Below, in pieces: positions 55,691 to 63,366 of a DNA stretch of 64,000 bases. Under the pieces are notes generated by a model. It did not search any database and was not told the origin of the DNA. It saw only the letters and a program-made list of their open reading frames with translations. Source of the stretch: a virus; the IMG/VR virus record IMGVR_UViG_3300037358_000003, positions 37,773 to 101,772 of that record; one strand, given 5' to 3'. Numbering within the stretch: position 1 is the first letter of the stretch; the number at the start of each line of letters is the position of its first letter. The position numbers and the translations under genes were made by a program.

Positions 55691-57694
55691 TTACGAACCA
55701 ATCCCCGCAATCTTCACTCGCAACGCCTTGGCGCGCTCGTTACATTCGCGACGATAGTTCATGTCTTCATGGGATTTCGCAAGACGCTCATACTTGGCAA
55801 GTTCCAAGTCAAGCGCATCACGCTCAGCACTCTTGTTGATCGCATCCTGTGGACGCGTGCGAACAATCGCACTCGGTGCCGCCATCTTCTCTACGGTAGC
55901 GAGACGTGCGTCACGATCTTCCGCAGACTTCTCCGCAGCCGCAAGTTGCTCTTTCAGACTATCGACCGCAGTAGTTGCCTTTGCGACAGCCTCTTCAATT
56001 GCCTTTGCGACCGCTGCGTTTTCGGCAGCTTCCTTCTTGGCATTCTTCGCAGCCTTGAGTGCCTTCTTGGCAGTCTTGGCGGCTTCGTTTGCTTCGATCT
56101 CTTCGGGCGTCAGTTCAGCCTTGGCAGCGTCGTCAGCGGGTTCCGCAACGGCGTCGTCATCGGCAGCTTCAGCCTCGTCAGCGTCCTCGTCCTCAGCTTT
56201 TACAGCTTCAGCGGACGCCTTGTCCTTCTTCGCCTTCTTAGCGGGCTCCGCAGTGGGAGCGTTGGCCTTGAAAGCCTCAGCGAGAATGCCGACGAGCTTT
56301 TCATCGCGCGCGTCGAGCACCTTCGTAAGCTCGTCAGTTGACATATTCTCAATCTCCTTGGACAGTGCGTCCATGTCTATTTCGTCAGCACTCTTGCTGG
56401 CGTTTTTCTTGGGGTCATCGTCACCGAGTACCCCACCAATGTGATCAGCCAAATCCTTGGCCTTGTCACGTGCCGCAGCGAGTGCTGCAACGGTCTTACC
56501 GGCCAAACGTCGGCCAGCCTTGATTACGACTTCATCATCTTCGTCAGCCAAAGACTTCGCAGCCTCAAGTCCCTCATGGAACGCAAGCTGCGACATCACG
56601 CCGAGCGCATCCGAAACTCCGCACAAAGCCTGAGTGGCTGCGTACGCGTCAAACACGTCGTTGCCTTCGCCCATGGCTACTTCAGTTTGTTCACGGGCGG
56701 CGAACGTGCGGATCAGTTCCGCTGCCGCCATGAGTGCCATGCACGCGTCGGTTGCTGTCTGAGCGTCTACAGCTTCCCACTCTGGGGAGCCAGGGGCGCC
56801 TGGCGCAAGTGTTGGCGTGTCAGCGTCATCGTCGCCAGAAGCGTCGTCAGTAACTTGCGAAGCGGCTGCGGCAAGCGCCGGGTTTGGAGCACTAAACACG
56901 CTTCCATCAGCCTTCGCTGCGTCATCGCTCACCTCAATGTCGAACTTCTTCGCAGCGGCCTTAATGGCGGGCATGGCCTGGTCGCCAAACGGTGACTGCG
57001 ATGCACGCGCTAGTGCGTTGCGAACGTGGGCAGCGTCTTGGATCGGGAAGTGGCGCAGCGAACGTGGCGTGGTCTTTCCGTCAGCGTCGAGCTTGCCGCC
57101 CTTTTCGATATAGGCAAATGCGCTGTCTGGGAGATCGTTCTGGTCGGCGGTGGACTGTGCAGCCTTGTCAACCGTTTCGCGATTCTTGCTGTCGCCCACA
57201 CTGACATTGCCAGCGTCGGCGTCAACAGTGTTGAGATCGTTACCGCCATCGGACTTGCCAGTACCGCCGCAACTATCACATTGCCCCGTGGAATCGGTGC
57301 CCGATCCACCACACGCTGCGCACTTGTCAGCAACGGGGACATCGGCGCCACTTGCGGCCACGCCGGATTCCTTGATTGCAGCGAGTTCAGCAAGTGACTT
57401 TTCAGTGTCGCCGGGCTGTGGCTGTACGCCAGATCCTTGGCACTTCGGACACTTGCGGTGACCGTCCATGATCTTGCCGCTACCCTTGCATGTGGTGCAG
57501 TCGGGGCGCTTGTCGTCGGAAGATTCAGCATCCGTCTTGGCGATCTCTGCGAGCACACCCTCTGTGTCTGTGACGGTTTCACTGCCATCTAGCGACTTGA
57601 GAATAAGCCACTCAGTGCCATTAGCTGGACTTGTCACGGCGTCTACGCGATCAGGGTCGATTTCAAGTAGCTCGGTAATTGCAACATCGGGCAT
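55691..57694 (-). CDS. scaffold-like capsid assembly protein with CxxCxGxG motifs
   Basis: 667 residues. N-terminal PDRVDAVTSPANGTEWLILK. Four DnaJ-type knuckles (CTTCKGSG, CPKCQGSG, CAACGGSG, CDSCGGTG) between residues 65 and 150 likely bind two zincs. Then DSAFAYIEKGGKLDADGKTT and SLRHFPIQDAAHVRNAL, a DUF6582-like segment. The last 250 residues are Ala/Glu/Lys coiled coil, as in scaffolds. Lies between protease and capsid genes. A chaperone or scaffold role in capsid assembly is likely. Confidence 0.75.
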   Translation of the reverse strand: MPDVAITELLEIDPDRVDAVTSPANGTEWLILKSLDGSETVTDTEGVLAEIAKTDAESSDDKRPDCTTCKGSGKIMDGHRKCPKCQGSGVQPQPGDTEKSLAELAAIKESGVAASGADVPVADKCAACGGSGTDSTGQCDSCGGTGKSDGGNDLNTVDADAGNVSVGDSKNRETVDKAAQSTADQNDLPDSAFAYIEKGGKLDADGKTTPRSLRHFPIQDAAHVRNALARASQSPFGDQAMPAIKAAAKKFDIEVSDDAAKADGSVFSAPNPALAAAASQVTDDASGDDDADTPTLAPGAPGSPEWEAVDAQTATDACMALMAAAELIRTFAAREQTEVAMGEGNDVFDAYAATQALCGVSDALGVMSQLAFHEGLEAAKSLADEDDEVVIKAGRRLAGKTVAALAAARDKAKDLADHIGGVLGDDDPKKNASKSADEIDMDALSKEIENMSTDELTKVLDARDEKLVGILAEAFKANAPTAEPAKKAKKDKASAEAVKAEDEDADEAEAADDDAVAEPADDAAKAELTPEEIEANEAAKTAKKALKAAKNAKKEAAENAAVAKAIEEAVAKATTAVDSLKEQLAAAEKSAEDRDARLATVEKMAAPSAIVRTRPQDAINKSAERDALDLELAKYERLAKSHEDMNYRRECNERAKALRVKIAGIGS

Positions 57695-58221
57695 TAGTTA
57701 CTCCTAAGTGCAGCCAGGGCTTCTGGCGTAGGCGTCCCGCGCTTAGCGCGGCCTTGGGGACTTAGCCCGTTCAGACGCTTGGACTTGATTAGATCCCAGG
57801 TTGGCGAATCCCACTGAACAGCCATAACCCAGTCTCCGTCTTGTATGGTCTTTGCGATCCCGTCGTCACCTTCGATGACCCAATCAGGACCGCGATGTAT
57901 GCCGCTCTCAACGACGGTGCCGTGTCCCTCAGTGCCGTCCTGATGTTGCAGGCCGATGGAACGCGATTTAGACGTGAACGCCCAGCACGCTTTCTCGACA
58001 GCTGTCCGACCAGCGAAGTCGATATGTCCGTCAGCAGCAACACCCTTGTCGGACTTAGAGTGTGGGTATGCCAAACCAACCGTGACCATCGACTCTTCGA
58101 CGGACTTGAAGATGGCACACGCAGCAACATCATCTGAATCCGCTGGCAATTCCTTGGTAACCGATTCGTCGTCAGGCTCGACCGTAATCTTCAGTCGAAA
58201 GTTCGCACTGGGCATCTTCAC
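57694..58221 (-). CDS. prohead protease, XkdF-like
   Basis: 175 residues. ACWAFTSKSRSIGLQHQDG and GTVVESGIHRGPDWVIEGD, then DGDWVMAVQWDSPTWDLIKSKRLNGLSPQG are the XkdF/Peptidase_U35-like blocks of head maturation serine proteases. It should trim the scaffold or capsid during maturation. Start overlaps the next gene's stop; it lies two genes after MuF-region genes. Confidence 0.8.
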   Translation of the reverse strand: MKMPSANFRLKITVEPDDESVTKELPADSDDVAACAIFKSVEESMVTVGLAYPHSKSDKGVAADGHIDFAGRTAVEKACWAFTSKSRSIGLQHQDGTEGHGTVVESGIHRGPDWVIEGDDGIAKTIQDGDWVMAVQWDSPTWDLIKSKRLNGLSPQGRAKRGTPTPEALAALRSN

Positions 58222-58478
58222 TCCGGGTCTACTGAAATATGGACGTGATACGCGCCGTCGTGTGAATGCACGCGCAATGACTTGGTGGAGACTTCGCCAG
58301 TGGCGCCATCGTTGCCAGCAAGAATGTCGTCTAGGCCGTCTTTGATGTTTTGCACGACTTCGGCCAGTGTGAGGTCGCCGTCGTTGGCGTCAACTGCGCC
58401 AGTTATATTTACTAGTGAGACGTGACGAATGTCTCCGTGGCAGTTGGGGTAGTCGCCGCAGCCGCAATCGAGACACAC
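58218..58478 (-). CDS. small zinc-binding protein, 86 aa
   Basis: From the GTG at 58478 (VCLDCGCGDYPNCHGD), which starts on the previous gene's stop. C-x2-C-x-C-x6-CH is a zinc site widely seen in phage miniproteins. Acidic body and C-terminal HSHDGAYHVHISV. A longer frame would overlap the previous gene by 95 nt. Confidence 0.65.
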   Translation of the reverse strand: MCLDCGCGDYPNCHGDIRHVSLVNITGAVDANDGDLTLAEVVQNIKDGLDDILAGNDGATGEVSTKSLRVHSHDGAYHVHISVDPE

Positions 58479-58482
58479 GGTG

Positions 58483-58869
58483 TCACGCAATCCGCAACGG
58501 CACGACGCCGAATGGGTCAAGGTTATACACCAAGCTGACGCGGTGATACCCGTCTGCGATATCACTATCAACGCCATGATTGACCACGAGCACAGGACTC
58601 ATCGGCTCGCCTTTAGCGACCTTCAACAAGTTATGCAACACACCAGGATCGTCAATCGGCAATGCATTCAGACCACACGCACGCAGAATGTCGTTGGCAC
58701 GACGCTCGGTAACCTTCGCCTTGCGCAAGTTCGCTACGAGGTGTTGTGTCACGTCAGGGTCGTGCTTCATGGACAGATAGGCAGCTGCGGCGTCGAAGTC
58801 GTGGTCGGCCACGTCCTTGAGCCAGTTGAACACTGGGCGGATTTCAGGCGCACGCTTTTTCTTGCTCAT
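58483..58869 (-). CDS. ParB-like or helical head-region protein
   Basis: 128 residues, MSKKKRAPEIRPVF. DVADHDFDAAAAYLSM and LRKAKVTERRANDIL are helices; VLVVNHGVDSDIADGYHRVS resembles the ParB/Srx nucleotide-binding loop (DGYHR). A ParB-like role fits but is not shown. Overlaps the HAD gene by 4 nt. Confidence 0.55.
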   Translation of the reverse strand: MSKKKRAPEIRPVFNWLKDVADHDFDAAAAYLSMKHDPDVTQHLVANLRKAKVTERRANDILRACGLNALPIDDPGVLHNLLKVAKGEPMSPVLVVNHGVDSDIADGYHRVSLVYNLDPFGVVPLRIA

Positions 58870-59240
58870 GAGTTGTCCTTGATCTTGCTACCTTGCGGTA
58901 CGAGGACCAGGGGGATGCCAGCTAAATTTGCACTCTTGGCGTTAACCATTGTGGAGTCAATGAAGCAATGTACGTCATTCGCTACCATCCACGCTGACTT
59001 GTCGTCAGCGATGTCTCCACCAGGATGCGCCATGATGACGAGTTCATCCCAACACTGACCGCAACCAAGCGATGTCAGATAGTCGCACTTCTCTTGCCAG
59101 CGTTGCTGCGTAGCCGTGTCGTCGCCAGTCCCAGTCACGACAATCACTGTATGTCCGCAACTTTTTAAGGCGCTCATAATGGTTTGAAACTGAGCGGGGT
59201 TTGCGTCAATCGTGTTATCTAGGTCCAGTACTGTTTTCAC
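58866..59240 (-). CDS. HAD-like phosphatase
   Basis: 124 residues. TVLDLDNTID (nucleophile DxD), VIVVTGTGDD (motif II Thr), a Lys region and IADDKSAW (motif IV) make a minimal HAD fold. Possible substrates are nucleotides or RNA ends; phage PNKP-like and HAD proteins occur, but the kinase part is missing. Starts after the Vsr-like endonuclease gene. Confidence 0.7.
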   Translation of the reverse strand: MKTVLDLDNTIDANPAQFQTIMSALKSCGHTVIVVTGTGDDTATQQRWQEKCDYLTSLGCGQCWDELVIMAHPGGDIADDKSAWMVANDVHCFIDSTMVNAKSANLAGIPLVLVPQGSKIKDNS

Positions 59241-59251
59241 TGCGACCTCAC

Positions 59252-60295
59252 TTATGCAACCAGTACGTCCAATTTAGAGAAGTCACCAGCGTTGACTTCG
59301 TGTTCCCATATGTGAATCACATCGAAGCCGTTATCTCGGTAAAACGCGTCCTTGCGTGCGTCTTTTTCGGGAATGCCTGGCAGCGTGTGCCAGTAATCTC
59401 CGTCAACCTCAATGATTGTCTGACCAACTAATAGATCGGGCGTGAACCTTCCGAACTGCAAATACTCGTCATACAACAAATGGCGCTGGCGGAGTTCTTT
59501 CGCAACAATTCGTTCGATGCTAGATGTTTTGCGACCCATGTAGCATCTGCGAGAACAGTAAATCCTGTAGTCGTTAGATGGCACGACTTCAAATACCGCG
59601 CCGCAGTGGGCGCACGTTTTGACAATCCGCTCAACTCTCGTACCAAAGAACGTGCCGTTCTTGGCTTCCCAATAACATTCTGGACTGCAATATTTGCGAG
59701 GATCTGTTTCGCGAGTTTCGACTTCTAGGCCACACTGTTCGCATGTGACGATTTTGCGCGGCAGTGTATTATTGCCAGGTTTACCTGTTACGCCTTGCGT
59801 GTGTGGCCGTGGCTGTGATCGCTTCTCCGCTAAACACCCATCACAGAACCGACGCTTTGTTGGAAGAACGACATCACACGCTTCGCAGCGTCTCTCAACC
59901 CGCAACGCCTGCGATGCGCATTCTCTGTTGCAATAGGCTCGTCCGTTTGAGTTCTTGCTGAGTTCGCTGATCTTTCGGATCAATGGCGCATCGCAGGTCG
60001 AGCATCGCACCTCTACTGGTGGGTGCAGCGTCCGCAGCGGCTTATCCGCATGCACATCTCCGGTTCGTTGCTTGCGTCTGTAGTGACTATTACACAATCC
60101 ATCGCCATAGCACGGAAGCGGGCAATCATCAACGCTGCAATAATTGCGAACGATCAGTGACCCAATCGGACTATTGTCCCTAACATCACCCGTCAATCGC
60201 CAGCGCTCATAGTGGGTATGGCACCACCCACGGGCGTCAACTGGATTGGGGCAGTCTTCCACGCTACAGACTTTGTCTCTTGACTTTGTTGCCAT
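59252..60295 (-). CDS. Vsr-like homing endonuclease with multiple zinc fingers
   Basis: 347 residues from MATKSRDKVCSVEDC, with AGGAGG at 5-nt spacing. Residues 10-230 hold at least six Cys pairs (CSVEDCPNPVDARGWCHTHYERW, CEQCGLEVETRE, CAHCGAVFEVV). The C-terminal 100 residues have RQRHLLYDEYLQFGRF, PDLLVGQTIIEVDGDYWH and GFDVIHIWEHEV, the Vsr/DUF559-like nuclease pattern with D, E and H residues. Long free-standing endonuclease in the head region. Confidence 0.75.
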   Translation of the reverse strand: MATKSRDKVCSVEDCPNPVDARGWCHTHYERWRLTGDVRDNSPIGSLIVRNYCSVDDCPLPCYGDGLCNSHYRRKQRTGDVHADKPLRTLHPPVEVRCSTCDAPLIRKISELSKNSNGRAYCNRECASQALRVERRCEACDVVLPTKRRFCDGCLAEKRSQPRPHTQGVTGKPGNNTLPRKIVTCEQCGLEVETRETDPRKYCSPECYWEAKNGTFFGTRVERIVKTCAHCGAVFEVVPSNDYRIYCSRRCYMGRKTSSIERIVAKELRQRHLLYDEYLQFGRFTPDLLVGQTIIEVDGDYWHTLPGIPEKDARKDAFYRDNGFDVIHIWEHEVNAGDFSKLDVLVA

Positions 60296-60332
60296 AATTC
60301 CTCCTGCGAAGAGGTTCCATTGTATCAAACCC

Positions 60333-60458
60333 TGACTCGCACGAACGCAGTTCGCAGCAACGAACATGCGAGTCAAGAAAATGCCCAGCGGGGGCGATGT
60401 GGTCGTCAGTGCGGGAGGTCACGGCACGACACTGCATCGTGAACCGCAACCGCTGGGC
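60333..60458. ncRNA. two large hairpins between MuF and endonuclease genes
   Basis: Hairpin 1: TGACTCGCA (60333-60341) with TGCGAGTCA (60367-60375), 9 bp. Hairpin 2: GCCCAGCGG (60383-60391) with CCGCTGGGC (60450-60458), 9 bp, enclosing CGATG/CATCG and GTCGT/ACGAC to form a rod. No gene in 60296-60462. Could stop transcription after MuF or mark an endonuclease target. Confidence 0.55.
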
Positions 60459-60462
60459 AAAC

Positions 60463-61455
60463 CTATGATGCGTCAGAGTCTGCGTCTACGCTGTCACCAG
60501 ACGTGTCTGTAGTGTCGTCTGAGCCGCTAGAAGTAGTGACGACGGGCAGCATGGCGCACCGACAATTTGGATGAATAGGTGGCATCGCCTCATCGTCGTC
60601 TATGTCGTACTGCGTGTTGCCATCGTCAGACAGATCAAGGCACTCCTGACAGGCGTCGTCCTCGGTCAAGAGGGTATATTTGCCAATGTCAGCAGCCTGG
60701 TACGAATCCTGCGTAGCCATGCTCATCATGCGAGCAGTTTCTGTATTGGCAATCAAATCAGCACGTGAATCACTGCCAACCATGTCAGCAATGTTCGCAC
60801 TCAACGTGTCTACCGAGTCGCCAGACGCAAGCGATTGAGCTATCTGTGACTCAATGCGATCCATGTTCGTTTGCGTGATGCCATCGAACGTGTACTGAAG
60901 TGCAGACATGATGTCTGTCCAGCCACCAAGCTTTGTCAGGTCAGCGGCTTCGGCCCATCCTGGCTCCCATGAGTCCCAATCAACTCCAGCGGTCAAATTC
61001 TCTAGCGTCTTATCAATGCCAGCAGTCGGGATCTGTCCCATGGCGGCATGTACGCCAGCAACGTAACTATCGCCAGCCAATCCACGCAACAAGTTCTGCA
61101 AGTCTTTTGACGTTGCGATGGGTTGATTAGGCATCGCACCTTGAGCCGCTTGCTGCGCTGGCGTCAAGTTTGTACTGTCGCCAGCAGCCTTCTTGGCGGC
61201 ATCGTACTTCTTCTTGGCACGCGCAACGATGGCGGGTAGCTCGGACTTGAGCTGATCCTTGAGTGCGGCTGCAATCTTGTCGCTATAGTACGCGACGATT
61301 TTGTCATGCAAAACGTGGTTCGGGTGTTTGCTCCACGCCGAACCAGACGACGCTTTCGCAGCTTTGACCAATCGCATGATCTCATCTTCGACCATGGCGA
61401 TCTCTTTGTTGATCTCGCTCCGTGCAGCCTCGGTCAACGCATCAACAATCGTCAT
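60463..61455 (-). CDS. MuF-like head morphogenesis protein
   Basis: 330 residues. Helical N-terminus (EINKEIAMVEDEIMRLV). The MuF core follows: ADLIANTETARMMSMATQDS, LTEDDACQECLDLSDDG and PPIHPNCRCAMLPV with the conserved HPxCRC. It joins portal and capsid assembly. Thr/Asp/Ser-rich C-terminal tail. The portal gene is expected just upstream (beyond or near the right edge). Confidence 0.85.
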   Translation of the reverse strand: MTIVDALTEAARSEINKEIAMVEDEIMRLVKAAKASSGSAWSKHPNHVLHDKIVAYYSDKIAAALKDQLKSELPAIVARAKKKYDAAKKAAGDSTNLTPAQQAAQGAMPNQPIATSKDLQNLLRGLAGDSYVAGVHAAMGQIPTAGIDKTLENLTAGVDWDSWEPGWAEAADLTKLGGWTDIMSALQYTFDGITQTNMDRIESQIAQSLASGDSVDTLSANIADMVGSDSRADLIANTETARMMSMATQDSYQAADIGKYTLLTEDDACQECLDLSDDGNTQYDIDDDEAMPPIHPNCRCAMLPVVTTSSGSDDTTDTSGDSVDADSDAS

Positions 61456-61895
61456 GCCATCACCGGCTCAACTCCGTATAATGCTTGGATTGCGTACCAC
61501 TCGTCAAACGAGATAGCGCCGTCACTGAGCATGGCGTCATACGCATCCACTAGTCCAACGGGCTGCAACTTCGGTTCGTAGTCGTCCAGTTGTCGCTGCG
61601 GTTGCGGCTTGCGAATGAATGTGGGAATCGCTCCACCGTGACGCTTGCGACCAGTAACAATCGGCGTAGGAACTGTCGAGTTCGTACCACTCGCAACACA
61701 CGTGAAGTTGACGAAACATTCAGCGTTGCCAGCGAGTACCAGCGTACCAGTAGCGGCGCAAGTGAACGTAACGCTTGCGGATGCATTGCCGGTGAGTGCG
61801 CTAGAGCCTTGTGCGTTGGGGAAACGATTGCGACCCTGGAAGAAGTCGAAGGCGTCAGGTCCGCCGAAGAAGAATGACGGATCAACTCCTGGCAT
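61452..61895 (-). CDS. hypothetical virion-type protein, 147 aa
   Basis: MPGVDPSFFFGGPDAFD, then two near-repeat strands (NASASVTFTCAATGTLVLAG, NAECFVNFTCVASGT), a basic linker and a helical end (AYDAMLSDGAISFDEWYAI). Overlaps the MuF start. No family. Confidence 0.6.
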   Translation of the reverse strand: MPGVDPSFFFGGPDAFDFFQGRNRFPNAQGSSALTGNASASVTFTCAATGTLVLAGNAECFVNFTCVASGTNSTVPTPIVTGRKRHGGAIPTFIRKPQPQRQLDDYEPKLQPVGLVDAYDAMLSDGAISFDEWYAIQALYGVEPVMA

Positions 61896-61905
61896 GGATA
61901 CCTAC

Positions 61906-62112
61906 TTAGCTAGGCGATACGGATGCAGTAGACGTGCCACCAATCGGGAAAAACGCATCAAGCGCCGCGTCGCTAGTATTAATCATCAGAGTGCCAGAGG
62001 TGCCATCAGTGACAGCGCCCACAGACGTGATGAATTGCGTAGACCCATCGGGATTAGATGATTGAGATTTTGCTACAGCTTCAAAGTCAATTTCATAGTT
62101 GGTTACAGACAC
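61906..62112 (-). CDS. hypothetical small beta-rich protein, 68 aa
   Basis: MSVTNYEIDFEAVAKSQ, strands STQFITSVGAVTDGTSG. Possibly a small virion or scaffold-associated protein. No family recognised. Confidence 0.55.
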   Translation of the reverse strand: MSVTNYEIDFEAVAKSQSSNPDGSTQFITSVGAVTDGTSGTLMINTSDAALDAFFPIGGTSTASVSPS

Positions 62113-62124
62113 GACACACTGCTT

Positions 62125-63366
62125 TCATGTAGATGCAATGGCCTTTAGTTCAAAACCACCCATTCGCTTCACTTCAATATTCTGAAATCCAGCATCTTCA
62201 AGAACCGATCGGAGCTTGTGGTCCGTGAACATCATCTTGTGGCGATAGTAGATATTGCCAGCGTTAATCGCTTCCTCGTAGCCGTACATCATGTCCTTGA
62301 AGCGAATCGGGCCTGACGGAGATTCATACGCCACATCGTCCAGATTGGCACCAGCGCCGATCTTCTCGGCAACTTCACCGATATCTGGCACACGAATGTC
62401 AATCGTGCCGCCATCCTTCAGCGCCTCTCGCATACATGCCAGCACGGTCGGAACTTCTGTAGCGTCGTAGTGCTCAAGGTTGTGGCTGCAAAAGATCAGG
62501 TCAAAGTCTGCCAAGTCATCCCACGTAGCGGGATCGGTCGCATCGCCAACCACGTCCACGGTGCCATCATCCACGATGTCAAGCAGCGTGTGCTCCCAGT
62601 TGCCGTACTCTGACGGCAGTGGCATCAGCTTTGATCCGCCACCCACGTTGAGCAACCGTCCGCCAGTGTGGCGAGCGCGGGCAACAGAGATGTCCTCCAT
62701 GTCCTTTGGATGCAGCGTCTTAGCCTTCGTGTGGCCGAGCAGCACGCCGCCATGACCCCAGATTGTTGCACCGCACTTACGTGCACGCGTACAAAACGTC
62801 AGGTCTTCGCCTACTCGCGAATCGTTGATGTTGTCGTGACCAAACCACGGCCACGGATCATCAGAGTACACATCACGCATGTGTTCAAGTAGTTCGCGAT
62901 GCATGAGCGTAAAGCCCATACCGCACACCGTTAGTTCCATGATCTCGTTCTGTCGGAACGAATCGACCGGCACGTACTCTTGGTCCTCTCTTTGCGAGAA
63001 CCAGCATGGACGAAGCAGATCGTTGTCACCAAAGTACGTGACGTATGCGCCGCACATGACTTTCGTTGGATCGCAGTCGTCAATCATCTTGTACACGTCT
63101 GGCGGCATGAACGTGATATCCCAGTCGAGCATCAACAGCCAATCGGCATCAGTCTTGTCAAGAAATGCCTGAACCAGCATGCAGCGGCCAGCTGGAATAT
63201 ATCCACCTGCGGCGGTTGTGTAGCCGCCAAATATCTGTCTACCCTGTGCCGGATTAGAGTCGTAGCTAAGAAACGCTATGACTGAATCCACGAAGCCCTG
63301 TTGCAACAATTGCATGCCGCCAAGCGGACTGGGTAACCAACCAAGTGCAACCTTAGATTCGCTCAT
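62125..63366 (-). CDS. glycosyltransferase-methyltransferase fusion
   Basis: 413 residues from MSESKVALGWLPSP. Residues 1-235: GT-A-type transferase with DWLLMLDWDITFMPPDVY (DWD metal site) and GEDLTFCTRARKCGATIW. Residues 236-413: class I SAM methyltransferase with RLLNVGGGSKLMPL and ILDIVDD-like strand, DFDLIFCSHNLEHYDATEV, MREALKDGGTIDIRVPDIG. Both active sites look complete. Two activities in one chain suggest a sugar is added and then O-methylated on a virion or wall target. Start overlaps the previous stop. Confidence 0.85.
   Translation of the reverse strand: MSESKVALGWLPSPLGGMQLLQQGFVDSVIAFLSYDSNPAQGRQIFGGYTTAAGGYIPAGRCMLVQAFLDKTDADWLLMLDWDITFMPPDVYKMIDDCDPTKVMCGAYVTYFGDNDLLRPCWFSQREDQEYVPVDSFRQNEIMELTVCGMGFTLMHRELLEHMRDVYSDDPWPWFGHDNINDSRVGEDLTFCTRARKCGATIWGHGGVLLGHTKAKTLHPKDMEDISVARARHTGGRLLNVGGGSKLMPLPSEYGNWEHTLLDIVDDGTVDVVGDATDPATWDDLADFDLIFCSHNLEHYDATEVPTVLACMREALKDGGTIDIRVPDIGEVAEKIGAGANLDDVAYESPSGPIRFKDMMYGYEEAINAGNIYYRHKMMFTDHKLRSVLEDAGFQNIEVKRMGGFELKAIAST

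Noticed and set aside
55761-56444. + strand Ser/Ala-rich frame of 227 codons opposite the scaffold gene
   Set aside because: Low-complexity mirror of the Ala/Glu/Lys coiled coil; the minus-strand frame has zinc and DUF6582-like motifs and the right gene order.
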